From contig NZ_CP102288.1 in assembly GCF_025151535.1 (NCBI RefSeq), positions 1,638,501 through 1,702,500 on the forward strand: a stretch of DNA of 64,000 nucleotides, read 5' to 3'. Below are positions 36,493-46,360 of this stretch, piece by piece. The position numbers were made by a program, and so were the translations under genes. Numbering within the stretch: the first letter of the stretch is position 1; every line of letters begins with the position of its first letter. The notes under the pieces are model-generated. The model did not search any database. It had not been told where the DNA came from and saw only the letters and a list, made by a program, of their open reading frames with translations. Origin of the DNA: Segatella copri DSM 18205. GTDB taxonomy: Bacteria; Bacteroidota; Bacteroidia; Bacteroidales; Bacteroidaceae.

Positions 36493-37284
36493 CTATAAAT
36501 ACAATATCGGATTCGTATTTATCTCCGAGATGCAGCATTTGGCATCTGGGAAATTCTCCTGGATGATGCTGCGGAAGATTTCGCCCGTAAACTGCTCACT
36601 CTGATAGTGGCCGATGACGCAGATCTGAATCTCCTGCTCGTGGCCGAAATACTCGTGATAGCTCATCTCGCCTGTGATGAAGGCATCGGCACCTGCCTTG
36701 ATGGCTGCGTCGAGCAAGAAAGCACCTGCTCCACCGCAGAGTGCCACCTTCCTGATAGGCCGGCGAAGCAACTGGTTGCACTGCACGCACTCCACGCCAA
36801 ACCGCTCCTTGAGCATCAGCACCAAGTCGTCGGCTGCCAGGTCCTCAGCCACCTCTCCGATGACGCCCTCGCCGCCCTTCACGCCATCCACTTCCTTCTC
36901 GCCAGCAAAGAACTGCACGTTTCGCAGTCCCAGTTTCTCGGCAATTTTGAAGTTCACGCCGCCCGCAGCCGCATCCATGTTGGTATGCATCGCCACGATG
37001 GTAATATCATTCTTAATCGCCTTGCGCACGGTACGCTGCACGTAGTTCTCGTCCGAGATTCTCGCCAGTTTGCGGAATATCAGCGGATGATGGCTCACGA
37101 TGAGGTTACATCCCTTCCGGATGGCCTCGTCTACCACGGCTTCAGTAACGTCAAGACACAACAATGCCCCTGACATTTCTACCGCCTCTGTCAATCCAAC
37201 TTGCAGGCCGGCATTATCATATCCTTCCTGCAAGGGCAGAGGCGCGTAATGTTCAAGGGCATCAACTACCTGTTTTATTTTCAC
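36493..37284 (-). CDS. Nif3-like dinuclear metal centre protein
   Basis: 263 residues from a GTG at 37284. The longer frame starts with TTG inside the promoter -7 box and is rejected; homologues begin with the VKIKQVV segment. Metal ligands are visible: SHHPLIF near 66-72, HTNMDAA near 100, and the C-terminal IGHYQSE. The insert with GGAGAFL is usual. The family is often labelled GTP cyclohydrolase 1 type 2, but its true reaction is unproven. Confidence 0.88.
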   Translation of the reverse strand: MKIKQVVDALEHYAPLPLQEGYDNAGLQVGLTEAVEMSGALLCLDVTEAVVDEAIRKGCNLIVSHHPLIFRKLARISDENYVQRTVRKAIKNDITIVAMHTNMDAAAGGVNFKIAEKLGLRNVQFFAGEKEVDGVKGGEGVIGEVAEDLAADDLVLMLKERFGVECVQCNQLLRRPIRKVALCGGAGAFLLDAAIKAGADAFITGEMSYHEYFGHEQEIQICVIGHYQSEQFTGEIFRSIIQENFPDAKCCISEINTNPILYL

Positions 37285-37314
37285 GCTCCTATTCAATATT
37301 TTATTTTTAGACTG

Positions 37315-37322
37315 CAAAGTTA
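37315..37322 (-). promoter_or_regulatory. Promoter -7 box for the Nif3-like gene
   Basis: TAACTTTG on the reverse strand, 30 bases before the GTG start. It overlaps a false TTG start. Confidence 0.65.
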
Positions 37323-37559
37323 CTCATTTTTCCCCGATTTTATCTCCATACAGCCCTCTGTTTAAACTTTTTTAATACAAAGTTTCGCTTTTGCGCAAAA
37401 TATTTCACAAAAACAGCCGATAGTTGTAGATTTTTTATTAATTTTGCAAGCATACTTCATAAAAGCAGAACGGAGCCCGTCCCCAAGGAAAGGTTCCCGA
37501 TGAAGAACAGAGTATAATAAATTGGTTTAGAACATCGTATCATAAAAATAGTATAGCTT

Positions 37560-38684
37560 ATGCATCAATCTACATTACACTGCGATTTCGCACTCCCTGC
37601 CGAATGGGAGCCACAGAGCGCCATCATGCTCACCTGGCCACATGCCGGCACCGACTGGAAGCCGTATCTGCCTGAAATTACAGATACTTATCTCGAACTG
37701 GCAGATATCATCACGCGCTACGAGCAGCTGCTTGTGGCTACACCCGATGTGCCTGCCACCAGATACCAGCTCAAGAAAAAACTCTCTGCCGAACAGATGA
37801 GCCGCGTGCTGCTCTACGAGGTAGAAAGCAATGATACCTGGGTGCGCGATCACGGACCCCTCACGATGGTGCTGCGCAGAAAGCAGAACACCTGGATGGT
37901 GCCTTACCGCATACTCGACTTCAAGTTCAACGGCTGGGGCGAAAAGTTCAGATGGGAGAAGGATAATGCCATCACCCTGCAACTATACTATCAGGCAGCC
38001 TTCAATGCCGATATAGAGAACCACCAGGGCTTCGTGCTCGAAGGAGGCAGCATCGAGAGTGACGGAAAGGGTACACTCTTCACCACCTCACAGTGCCTGC
38101 TGGCGCCTCACCGCAACCAGCCGCTCGACCACGACAGCATCGACCATCTGCTGCAGACTTTCTTCCAGCTCAAGAGAGTCGTCTGGCTGGATCACGGCAA
38201 TCTGATAGGCGATGATACCGACGGCCACATCGACACCATCGTGAGAGTGGCTCCACACGACACCTTATTATATGTAGGCTGCGATAATCCGGAAAATGAG
38301 CAGTATGAAGATTTCCAGGCGCTGGAAAAGCAACTCAAGAGCCTCTTCACCTGGGAGGGATACCCTTACCGCTTGCTCAAACTGCCGATGCCCGACCCTA
38401 TCTATGATGAGGGCGACTGCCTCACCACCAACCCGGATAGCGAGGGCGACCGCTTGCCAGCCACCTATGCCAACTTCCTGATACTGAACAAGGCGGTGAT
38501 TTATCCCACCTACAATCAGCCGGAAAAGGACGAGGAGGCACGCAAGCAGATTCAGCTCGCCTTCCCCGACCGCGAAATTATCGGCGTAGATTCGCAGACC
38601 ATCATCCGCCAGCATGGCAGCATCCACTGCATCACCATGCAGTTGCCCGAGGGAGCCCTCAGAGACTCAACATTCCACATTTAA
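37560..38684 (+). CDS. aguA: Agmatine deiminase
   Basis: 374 residues. Peptidylarginine-deiminase fold features: PAEWEPQSAIMLTWPH at the N-terminus, DTWVRDHGP, LEGGSIESDG, DTDGHIDTIVR (catalytic His and Asp) and the C-terminal GSIHCIT with the nucleophilic Cys. It converts agmatine to N-carbamoylputrescine. The next gene, 29 bases on, takes the next step, so this is a two-gene polyamine pathway. Confidence 0.95.
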   Translation: MHQSTLHCDFALPAEWEPQSAIMLTWPHAGTDWKPYLPEITDTYLELADIITRYEQLLVATPDVPATRYQLKKKLSAEQMSRVLLYEVESNDTWVRDHGPLTMVLRRKQNTWMVPYRILDFKFNGWGEKFRWEKDNAITLQLYYQAAFNADIENHQGFVLEGGSIESDGKGTLFTTSQCLLAPHRNQPLDHDSIDHLLQTFFQLKRVVWLDHGNLIGDDTDGHIDTIVRVAPHDTLLYVGCDNPENEQYEDFQALEKQLKSLFTWEGYPYRLLKLPMPDPIYDEGDCLTTNPDSEGDRLPATYANFLILNKAVIYPTYNQPEKDEEARKQIQLAFPDREIIGVDSQTIIRQHGSIHCITMQLPEGALRDSTFHI

Positions 38685-38713
38685 CATTCAACATTTAACA
38701 TTAAAAGTAAAAA

Positions 38714-39589
38714 ATGAACGTCGGTTTATTACAACTTCATAATACGGCAGATATCGCCAACAACAAGCAGCGCCTGGCAGAAGGCATCATCGACCTCGCC
38801 CATCGCGGCGCAGAGCTCATCGTGCTTCAGGAGCTTCATAACTCCCTCTATTTCTGTCAGGTAGAGGATGTTGACCTCTTCGACCTGGCAGAGCCTATTC
38901 CGGGTCCTTCGACCGATTTCTACGGCAAGCTTGCCAAGGATCTCGGCGTCGTCATCGTCACCTCCCTCTTCGAGCGCCGCGCTCCGGGGCTCTACCACAA
39001 TACGGCGGTAGTGATGGAGAAGGATGGAAGCATAGCCGGAAAATACCGCAAGATGCACATCCCCGACGATCCTGCCTACTACGAGAAGTTCTATTTCACT
39101 CCGGGCGACCTCGGTTTCCACCCTATCCAGACCTCTGTTGGCAAGCTCGGCGTGCTGGTTTGCTGGGATCAGTGGTATCCCGAAGCAGCCCGTCTGATGG
39201 CGCTGCAGGGATCCGAAATGCTCATCTATCCTACCGCCATCGGCTACGCTACCTATGATACCGAGGAGGAGCAGCAGCGCCAGCGCGAGGCGTGGACTAC
39301 CGTGATGCGGGGCCATGCCGTAGCCAACGGATTGCCGGTCATCGCCGTAAACCGCGTAGGTTTCGAGCCCGATCCAAGCGGTCAGACCGAGGGTATCCAG
39401 TTCTGGGGCAGCAGTTTCGTAGCCGGTCCTCAGGGCGAGCTCCACTACCGCGCCAGCGATCAGGAAGAAGAGAGCCTGGTAGTAGATATCGACCTGAAGC
39501 ACAGCGAGAATGTGCGCCGCTGGTGGCCATTCCTCCGCGACCGCCGCATCGAGAACTACAGAGATATTACCAAGCGATTTATCGATTAA
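38714..39589 (+). CDS. aguB: N-carbamoylputrescine amidase
   Basis: 291 residues, nitrilase superfamily. The catalytic triad is visible: Glu in VLQELHN, Lys in KYRKMHIPDDP, Cys in VLVCWDQWYPE. The family-typical PTAIGY segment is also present. It hydrolyses N-carbamoylputrescine to putrescine, ammonia and CO2. It follows aguA closely on the same strand. Confidence 0.95.
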   Translation: MNVGLLQLHNTADIANNKQRLAEGIIDLAHRGAELIVLQELHNSLYFCQVEDVDLFDLAEPIPGPSTDFYGKLAKDLGVVIVTSLFERRAPGLYHNTAVVMEKDGSIAGKYRKMHIPDDPAYYEKFYFTPGDLGFHPIQTSVGKLGVLVCWDQWYPEAARLMALQGSEMLIYPTAIGYATYDTEEEQQRQREAWTTVMRGHAVANGLPVIAVNRVGFEPDPSGQTEGIQFWGSSFVAGPQGELHYRASDQEEESLVVDIDLKHSENVRRWWPFLRDRRIENYRDITKRFID

Positions 39590-39605
39590 CTGAACTTTCG
39601 CATAT

Positions 39606-39743
39606 CAGGAAGTTAAAGGAGTTAAGGAAGTTAAGGAGTTAAGACGTATGTTTTTCAGCTTAAAAACTATGCCAAAAAGACTATTGTCTTAACTCCTCAG
39701 CGACCATAGGGAGCGATAACTCCTTTAACTTCTTTAACTCCTG
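39606..39743. repeat. Nested inverted repeats after aguB
   Basis: AGGAGTTAAGAC (39634-39645) is inverted at GTCTTAACTCCT (39686-39697). Outer runs of GTTAAAGGAGTT-like sequence are matched by AACTCCTTTAAC-like sequence further out. It could act as a terminator or a mobile remnant. Confidence 0.6.
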
Positions 39744-39787
39744 AACTTGTGAAACTTGAATATATAAGGTGTAGATTTTCAGGATAA

Positions 39788-40696
39788 ATGGAGAATTTGG
39801 AAGTGATGGTGATACTTTTCATCATCGTGATTTTAGGTTACGTCGCCTGCAAGTTGGGATATATGGGCGACAAGTTTGACAAGAAGCTATCCAGCATGGT
39901 GGTAGATATCACCTGTCCCCTGCTGGTGCTCTCGTCAGTAATGGGCGATGAGCTGCCCGACCGCACGCTCATCCTTCCCCTCCTGGGCGTAGGTTTTCTT
40001 ACCTACATCCTTTTGCTGGTATTCGGTTTCTGGGTGCCGCGTCTCATCACGCGCAATCATGACGACCAGGGCATGATAGGTTTTGCGCTGATGTTTGCCA
40101 ACGTAGGTTTCATCGGCTACCCTATTGTTTCAAGCATATTCGGTCCGAAGGCCATTTTTTATGCCGCGCTACTCAACATGCCGAACACCTTTTTTATTTT
40201 TACGGCAGGTGTAATGCTCATCAAGGGCGAGTACAGCATCAAGCAGTTCAATCCTAAGGTGCTGTTTTCTCCGGCTCTTCTGGGTGCTTTTGTTGCCGCC
40301 CTCCTGGTAGCTTTCGGGGTTCATACGCCTGATATCATTGCGCGTCCGGTAACGATGGTGGGCAACATAACGGTTCCGGCAGCCCTGATGATTATCGGTT
40401 CCTCGATGGCTAAGTTGCCGGTGAAGGAGATTATCGGCAGTCCTAAGGTATACCTCTCCTCGTTCTTGCGTCTTGTGGTAGTACCTTTGAGCATTTATTT
40501 CCTGTTCAAGGTATGTGGTGTAAGCGATCAGGTCAACGACATCAATACGGTTGTCATTGCGATGCCCGTAGCGAGTTTCGGCACGATGTTCTGTCTGAAA
40601 TACGGCCGCAATCCTTCTCTCATCACCGAGATGACGTTCATCACCACGGTTGGCAGCATCATCACCATCCCGCTCATCACCCTCCTCTTTTCGTAA
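39788..40696 (+). CDS. AEC-family transporter
   Basis: 302 residues with about ten hydrophobic segments. It starts MENLEVMVILFIIVILGYVACKLG and has paired halves, with the family's PLLVLSSV and FANVGFIGYPI segments and the C-terminal PVASFGTMFCLKYG. Auxin-efflux-carrier-like proteins in bacteria move small carboxylates or other metabolites. The substrate is unknown, but the agmatine/putrescine genes upstream are not obviously related. Confidence 0.85.
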   Translation: MENLEVMVILFIIVILGYVACKLGYMGDKFDKKLSSMVVDITCPLLVLSSVMGDELPDRTLILPLLGVGFLTYILLLVFGFWVPRLITRNHDDQGMIGFALMFANVGFIGYPIVSSIFGPKAIFYAALLNMPNTFFIFTAGVMLIKGEYSIKQFNPKVLFSPALLGAFVAALLVAFGVHTPDIIARPVTMVGNITVPAALMIIGSSMAKLPVKEIIGSPKVYLSSFLRLVVVPLSIYFLFKVCGVSDQVNDINTVVIAMPVASFGTMFCLKYGRNPSLITEMTFITTVGSIITIPLITLLFS

Positions 40697-40742
40697 TGCA
40701 GGGAGGGTGAAATGCCTGGCGTACTTGCGTATCTTACTGCAA

Positions 40743-40782
40743 AAAAATCCCCTGATGCCACAGAGAGCACCAGGGGATTTTT
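40743..40782. terminator. Bidirectional terminator
   Basis: AAAAATCCCCTG (40743-40754) and CAGGGGATTTTT (40771-40782) form a 12-bp stem between convergent genes. Confidence 0.92.
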
Positions 40783-40820
40783 ATCTTTTAATTGTAATAA
40801 TCAACACTCAACATTCAACA

Positions 40821-43271
40821 TTACTTCGCGCTGATTTTCTTGCCATTCTGGATGTATACGCCCTTCTTCATTGCCTCGGTTATGCGGCGGCCGTTCAGGT
40901 CGTAAATGGCCTTATTGCCAGTCTCCTTATCCAATGTTACAGAATGGATGCCGGTAGGCTCCAGGTCCTCTACCACATTATCGAAGTATTTAATCCAGTT
41001 CTTGGTGTATGGATAAGCATTATACCTCGCCTTACAACCCTCGTAGAGATGCAGCGTGCGGTACAAATCACTGCTCTTGCTAGCAAATACGCACCAGCTG
41101 ATCCAGCCAGGAGCCGCCTTATGACGCATATATACATCTGTCAGATTGAGGCAGTAATTGAATGTATTGAGACCGAATTCCTCTATCGTTTCAGGCAAGT
41201 CAATCTCCTTCAGCTTGGTTGCCGAAAAGGCGTTGGAACCTAACTCTTTTACACCGGCAGGCATCTTGAAATGCTCCAGAAAAGCATTGCCTTCAAATGC
41301 ATACTTAGGAACCATATCAGCCCTGCTGTCTTCATAAGCAACCACCTTGGCTCCGCTCAGGTCGATGCTCTTGAAATAATGGCTTGCCAGCTCATCAAAG
41401 TCGCGCTTGTCTATCTCGCCGTTCACCTTGATATTTCGGTATACAACATAGTCAGGATCTTCGTTGGCAAGTTTTTCCTTCAGCTGCCCGGCTCCTGGCT
41501 GATTTACCACCAGTTCCTGCTCCTGATAGTCGCTATAAGTCCTTACCTCGAGATCATAAACCGGCTTCACACCTACGAAATAATTTATGCGCTCTGTGCT
41601 GACATTATCCACCAGTTTACCATTCATTATTGCAAAAAACTTTGATATGCCCTCATCCACCGTCAGGTAATAGTAATAACAAGAACCGAGGACAGGCTTG
41701 TTTTTATAGAAATTGCTAGGAAGATTATATCCGCCACTAGCTTGCTTAAATGTGGCACCTTTACCCATTTTCGTATTGAGTTCAAATGTGAGAGGCTCAT
41801 ATCCAGTTGCCGGCAAACGCTTTCTCTCAAAGTTTCGGTCATACAGTTCTATGTATTCCGAAGAACCTTCTTCCTTAGCTAGGATAGCCAGATAATCACC
41901 CGGTTCTGCATCCAGTGTAAACTGCAGAGAAAAAGTTGGAGAAATATAATACCTATTAACTGCCAATTTGTCCAATTTCATAGGTTGAGACGATACGATT
42001 TCTCGCCTTTCTCCCTTAGCATTCATAAGGGCTACGACGCACTCTCCGGTAAAAACACGGTCACCTGTATTACCGATAGGCATAGAAAAGAGTGTACCTT
42101 TCTGACCCTTCTTTACGTCGGTAATATTCATATTCTGTACCTGCATCCGATCTTTATCCTTCACGAATCCGATAGCAGACACTTTCTCCGTTCCGCCAGA
42201 TGGTTCCATGCCGAATACTGCCGATTGACCTACATTATATTTATCGCCCGTTGGCTTTCCTGCGCTTTCCGGATTCAGGGCTCCTATCTGGTAGAAACCA
42301 TCACAATAGCCGCCCCAGCCCCAGTTTACGCTGAAGCTTTCGTCCTTGTATCCATCAATTACGAAGGCATGACCGCCTCTAGCTGGGTCAGAAGCAGCAT
42401 AGAGCACGGGGCGGTTGGCATCAATCTCGTCGCGCAGTCTGCCGTTCCATGCCTCAGCACCCACATCTTCTATTGCCATCAGATGCGAAAGTTTGCTGTA
42501 GCCGAAATGCTTCTGCAGGGCGGTTACCAGGTTGCCGATATACGCACCGCTTCCGTCCTTATTATACTGCATCTCCACAGCCACACCGAGGTCTGCCATC
42601 AGTCTTGCCACGCCGTCGAAAGCGGCATCGTTGGTGCCGTCATATTTGGCAGGCATGCTTGTCCAATCGTAGGTATGCTCGAAATTGGCAGTCAGGGTCT
42701 TGCCGTTCCAGGTATAAGAATGACTTCCGGTGCCCTTGGCAGGATAGCCGTGGTGCTTCATTACGATGGCTCCAGCCGTTGCTACACAGCCTGTTACATA
42801 GTTGCTTGGCGTATACTTATTGAAAGGAACATTTTGGTCCCATTCTGCGGTTTTGAGCAGTTTTTCGCCTGTAAATGCTGCTCTTGTGGCAGTTTGGTTT
42901 GCTACATAATTGTCGCCCAGCGCCGCAATCTGCCGTTCATAGCTCTTCAGCAGATCCTTCAGTCCGTCAGGCAGATTCTCGGCATCAAATGATCCCGTTG
43001 AGGTATAGCCCAATACTGGCGCTACGGCATCATCACCAGCGATAATGACGAATCCGCCGGCATCGTTGTTAAATACATAGTAAGCATCCGATGGCGATGC
43101 AGTAGTAGCCGTGCGGCTCTTCGCCTTCGCCTTCTGCGGCATCTGCTTTCCCCAGAAGCTGTAGGCCTGTTGCTGAGCCTGCCATTGTGTGATTCGCTTG
43201 GCCTGCAGAGGAGAGTATCCCAGCGCCAGCAACAATACCAATAGAAATTGAATGTGTAATAGTCGCTTCAT
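40821..43271 (-). CDS. C10-family cysteine peptidase (streptopain-like) with leucine-rich repeats
   Basis: 816 residues. Signal peptide (1-24), then a propeptide-like Spi region (about 25-130). The C10 catalytic domain has Cys162 in YVTGCVATA and His301 in GGHAFVIDGY, with NWGWGG after it. A central beta region follows, then BspA-type leucine-rich repeats (about 665-735: FEGNAFLEHFKMP, LGSNAFSATKLKEIDLP). The C-terminal IYDLNGRRI...GVYIQNGKK motif is common in secreted Bacteroidetes proteins. It is probably a surface or secreted protease. Whether the last motif sorts it through a type IX system cannot be told from sequence. Confidence 0.9.
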   Translation of the reverse strand: MKRLLHIQFLLVLLLALGYSPLQAKRITQWQAQQQAYSFWGKQMPQKAKAKSRTATTASPSDAYYVFNNDAGGFVIIAGDDAVAPVLGYTSTGSFDAENLPDGLKDLLKSYERQIAALGDNYVANQTATRAAFTGEKLLKTAEWDQNVPFNKYTPSNYVTGCVATAGAIVMKHHGYPAKGTGSHSYTWNGKTLTANFEHTYDWTSMPAKYDGTNDAAFDGVARLMADLGVAVEMQYNKDGSGAYIGNLVTALQKHFGYSKLSHLMAIEDVGAEAWNGRLRDEIDANRPVLYAASDPARGGHAFVIDGYKDESFSVNWGWGGYCDGFYQIGALNPESAGKPTGDKYNVGQSAVFGMEPSGGTEKVSAIGFVKDKDRMQVQNMNITDVKKGQKGTLFSMPIGNTGDRVFTGECVVALMNAKGERREIVSSQPMKLDKLAVNRYYISPTFSLQFTLDAEPGDYLAILAKEEGSSEYIELYDRNFERKRLPATGYEPLTFELNTKMGKGATFKQASGGYNLPSNFYKNKPVLGSCYYYYLTVDEGISKFFAIMNGKLVDNVSTERINYFVGVKPVYDLEVRTYSDYQEQELVVNQPGAGQLKEKLANEDPDYVVYRNIKVNGEIDKRDFDELASHYFKSIDLSGAKVVAYEDSRADMVPKYAFEGNAFLEHFKMPAGVKELGSNAFSATKLKEIDLPETIEEFGLNTFNYCLNLTDVYMRHKAAPGWISWCVFASKSSDLYRTLHLYEGCKARYNAYPYTKNWIKYFDNVVEDLEPTGIHSVTLDKETGNKAIYDLNGRRITEAMKKGVYIQNGKKISAK

Positions 43272-43337
43272 AAGTTCTTATCTTTTTTAAAGGTTATTAT
43301 ATATATGTATAGTTCTTTGAAATTTCTTCTTCTTTTG

Positions 43338-43345
43338 CAAAGATA
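43338..43345 (-). promoter_or_regulatory. Promoter -7 box for the C10 peptidase
   Basis: TATCTTTG on the reverse strand, 66 bases before the ATG. Confidence 0.65.
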
Positions 43346-43480
43346 GTAAAAAAAAATAATGCCACGCAAGTTTTATGCCTTTTTTTTGCCCCGTTCTCCA
43401 CTTTTTTACGCAATGACATCTTTTTTACGCATTGAACGATAAAAAAATCTCCATTTTTTCGTTATTACCCGTTTTTTGCT

Positions 43481-43488
43481 TATCTTTG
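43481..43488 (+). promoter_or_regulatory. Promoter -7 box for the outer-membrane protein gene
   Basis: TATCTTTG, 57 bases before the ATG at 43545. Confidence 0.65.
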
Positions 43489-43544
43489 CAAATAAATTTG
43501 GCACAAAGAAATCCTTTTTACCAATCATATAAATTAGAAAAAAA

Positions 43545-45314
43545 ATGAAGATAAACAACAGTACGAAGAAAAGCCTGCTCATCATCGCACTCGCGATAGC
43601 CAGTACTACTTACCAGACACAGGCCGCTCCGATAGAACATATCGGCGACAGATACATCATGCATATTCCAGAAATGGAACTCACAGGCGAAGAATCACTC
43701 CTCGATGTGCTCATGATGTGCCCGGAAGTCATCTCGCTCGACGGCAACAACATCATCGGCGGAGATCCATTCGCCAACCTCTACGGCAAGTTCGTCATCC
43801 GCATCGACAACCAGGAATACGGACTCGATTACGCCACCTTCCTCCACCATTTCAAGGCTCGGGAGATTGAAACCATCAAGGTGTGCCAGAACGCCGAAGT
43901 GATGAAGGGATGCAGCAGTCTGAAGAAAGTCATCGACATCACGCTGCGCAAGAAGGAGAACGGAACCACCGGCAGATGGGGACTCTTCGGTGATACCTAC
44001 GGCGGCGCAAAAGGCATCGTCAGCGTCATGAGCCAGCAGGATAAACTCCGCGTGCTCAGTCATGTAGAAGGCAACTTCCAGCGCACCTCCAGCAGCGATA
44101 AGGACGCCTACCAGGGCATCTCAGGCACCACCGTGAACCACTACTCCCACGAGGGCGCCAAGCTCAATCTGCTCTGGACACCTACCGCGAAGGATGTGCT
44201 CGAAATAGATGCGATGCAGACCTATACCCGCAACCATTTCACCCACACCCCGGCCGATTACGTGCGCGCCTATCATCTGCAGGCCGACTATACCCGCACG
44301 CTCGCCGACAACGGCTCCAACATCCTCTTTACCCTCGGAGCCGAGCATATCAGCGACAACGGACGCACGCTGGAAGAAAACCAGACTGCGCCTTACCAGA
44401 ACCACTCTACCTACCCCTTCATGGTAGTAGAATACGCCACTCCGGTCATCACCTCCAATCTCTGGATTACGGCAGGTTTCGAGGGCGGACTCTCCATCGA
44501 GAAGAACTGCATCGCCGGTTACACCAACCATTCCAACTACCAGGATTTCTACGCCCAGCTGGATTACAACATCGGCAAGTGGGGATTCATGGCAGGCGAC
44601 CGCTTCCGCATCATCAACTTCCGTCCTAAGCAGATTGCGCCGGAAGAGCACTGGAAGCATACCACGCGCAACCATATCTACTCGGTGAGCGCCTATTACA
44701 GCTTCACGCCGGGTCATACCCTGCAGGCCACCTACTGCCGCCGCATCTTCAATCCCGAGTTTGGCGATTTCGTTACCGCGGGCGATATGGAGGGCACCTG
44801 GCAGCCGGTTTATACCGCCGATATCGGCAACAGTATGGCGAATGTGGTAGAGCTCAAGCATACCTACAGCCGTCCTGCCTTCGTGCTCAGCACCTCGGTG
44901 AAGAACATCCACCAGCACCTGCTCAGCGCCATCCACGACAATACGCTCGGCATCGGCTCCACCGCCTTCTGGCACAAGGGCATCCTTCGCCTCACAGCCG
45001 GAGTCAACTACTTCTGGCAGCGCAGCGAAACCCCTTCAGAGGAGGCTCAGCAGCACAATGCGGAGTATAATCATTTTGCCGTGTTCAAGTTGGCACCGCA
45101 GCTCACAATGGCCGATGGCTGGCGCTTTACGGGCAGCCTCATCTGGTGTACCCGTCGCCGCAGCGATACCTACACCCCGGCTAATCTCTATGCCGAGGTA
45201 GGGGTATACAAGAATCTGGGCAAGCACTGGACGCTCGAAGGCCGCTTCCACGATATGGCGAGCCAGCACTTCGGCAACCGCGCTGCCACCATCGGCTGCA
45301 CGTATTATTTTTAA
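43545..45314 (+). CDS. Outer-membrane beta-barrel protein (plug-bearing, TonB-receptor-like)
   Basis: 589 residues, shorter than a TonB-dependent receptor. Signal peptide ending TQA (1-27). Residues about 40-140 look like a plug domain: ESLLDVLMMCPEVISLDGNN, then IETIKVCQNAEVMKGCSSLKKVIDITL. No carboxypeptidase-like domain or TonB box precedes it. From about 150 alternating aromatic strands run to a C-terminal YYF, as in barrel proteins. A lipoprotein gene follows 102 bases later, and the pair may act together at the outer membrane. Confidence 0.7.
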   Translation: MKINNSTKKSLLIIALAIASTTYQTQAAPIEHIGDRYIMHIPEMELTGEESLLDVLMMCPEVISLDGNNIIGGDPFANLYGKFVIRIDNQEYGLDYATFLHHFKAREIETIKVCQNAEVMKGCSSLKKVIDITLRKKENGTTGRWGLFGDTYGGAKGIVSVMSQQDKLRVLSHVEGNFQRTSSSDKDAYQGISGTTVNHYSHEGAKLNLLWTPTAKDVLEIDAMQTYTRNHFTHTPADYVRAYHLQADYTRTLADNGSNILFTLGAEHISDNGRTLEENQTAPYQNHSTYPFMVVEYATPVITSNLWITAGFEGGLSIEKNCIAGYTNHSNYQDFYAQLDYNIGKWGFMAGDRFRIINFRPKQIAPEEHWKHTTRNHIYSVSAYYSFTPGHTLQATYCRRIFNPEFGDFVTAGDMEGTWQPVYTADIGNSMANVVELKHTYSRPAFVLSTSVKNIHQHLLSAIHDNTLGIGSTAFWHKGILRLTAGVNYFWQRSETPSEEAQQHNAEYNHFAVFKLAPQLTMADGWRFTGSLIWCTRRRSDTYTPANLYAEVGVYKNLGKHWTLEGRFHDMASQHFGNRAATIGCTYYF

Positions 45315-45416
45315 TTGAACTTTTAACAATCTTTTTCTAAATCAGAAGCAAGATTTCTGTTCCTTTCTTATTTTATTATCAGAAAGTGAAACAATAAAAA
45401 GAAAGGAACATTATAT

Positions 45417-46169
45417 ATGAGAAAAATTGATTTCAAGAAGATCGGGCTGGCAGCGATGATGCTCCTGTCGGCCCTCACATTCCAGTCGTGCGATAACGAT
45501 AACGATACCGACTGGGATCGCGTTTTTCCTAACGCACTGGTAACCGTGAAGAAGAGTGGCGATGCCTGCTATCTGCAGCTCGACGACAACACCACGCTGC
45601 TCGCCAAGAACCTGAAACCTACCATTTTTGACGGTAAGGAGGTTCGCGCCCTGGTCAACTACACGCAGACCTCGGAGAAGAGCGAGAAGTATAACCAGGT
45701 GATTCACGTCAACTGGATAGACAGCATCCTGACCAAGAAGCCAGTTCCATCGCTCGGTTCTGATACCGAGAACAGCGAGAAGTATGGCAACGACATGGTC
45801 GACATCGTGCGCGACTGGGTAACGGTGGCAGAAGATGGCTATCTCACCCTCCGTTTCCGTGCTCTCTGGGGCGGTCAGAAGGTGCATTACATCAACCTCG
45901 TTACGGGTGTGAATCCAGAGAATCCTTACGAGGTAGAGCTGCGCCACAATGTTAATGGCGACTCTCAGAACTACTGGCGCGATGCCCTCGTAGCGTTCAA
46001 TCTGAACGATGCCGTGCCTGATACCGAAGGCAAGACGGTGAAGCTCACCATCCGCTGGCGTTCCAGCCAGGGCTACAAGAAGGTAGATTTCGATTACTGT
46101 TCGCGCAAGCCTATCAGCAGTCCGAAGATGCTCGAAGGATACAGCCAGGAAGGAAGAGATATCCGATAA
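45417..46169 (+). CDS. NigD-like lipoprotein
   Basis: 250 residues. Signal peptide with lipobox LTFQSC (Cys about 24), followed by acidic DNDNDTDWD. The body (KSGDACYLQLDDNTTLLAKNL near 43-63, RALVNYT, then a beta-rich C-terminal half with GQKVHYINLV and VKLTIRWRSSQGYKKV) matches the two-domain NigD-like family of Bacteroidetes. The function is unknown. A strong terminator follows. Confidence 0.8.
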   Translation: MRKIDFKKIGLAAMMLLSALTFQSCDNDNDTDWDRVFPNALVTVKKSGDACYLQLDDNTTLLAKNLKPTIFDGKEVRALVNYTQTSEKSEKYNQVIHVNWIDSILTKKPVPSLGSDTENSEKYGNDMVDIVRDWVTVAEDGYLTLRFRALWGGQKVHYINLVTGVNPENPYEVELRHNVNGDSQNYWRDALVAFNLNDAVPDTEGKTVKLTIRWRSSQGYKKVDFDYCSRKPISSPKMLEGYSQEGRDIR

Positions 46170-46201
46170 ACGAAGAAAAAGCAGATAAAGCAGATAAAGC
46201 A

Positions 46202-46235
46202 AAAGCCCCGATGCGTGATGCATCGGGGCTTTTTT
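46202..46235 (+). terminator. Terminator after the NigD-like gene
   Basis: AAAGCCCCGATGC and GCATCGGGGCTTT form a 13-bp stem with a GTGAT loop, then more T. Confidence 0.95.
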
Positions 46236-46263
46236 GGGTTTCCTTTATGGTAAAGGCTTTCTG

Positions 46264-46360
46264 GGGGGACCAGCGATGGAATCGCTGGGGACAGGGGCAC
46301 AAAGGGGCTAAGGTTCTTTTTACCTTTTTACTTTTTTACCTTTTTACCTTTTAAAGGCTG
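46264..46360. repeat. Dispersed intergenic repeat, copy 2
   Basis: It starts with the same palindrome as copy 1 at 24023 (CCAGCGAT-GGA-ATCGCTGG) and continues with GGGGC and repeated CTTTTTACC. The two copies differ by scattered changes. Confidence 0.75.
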
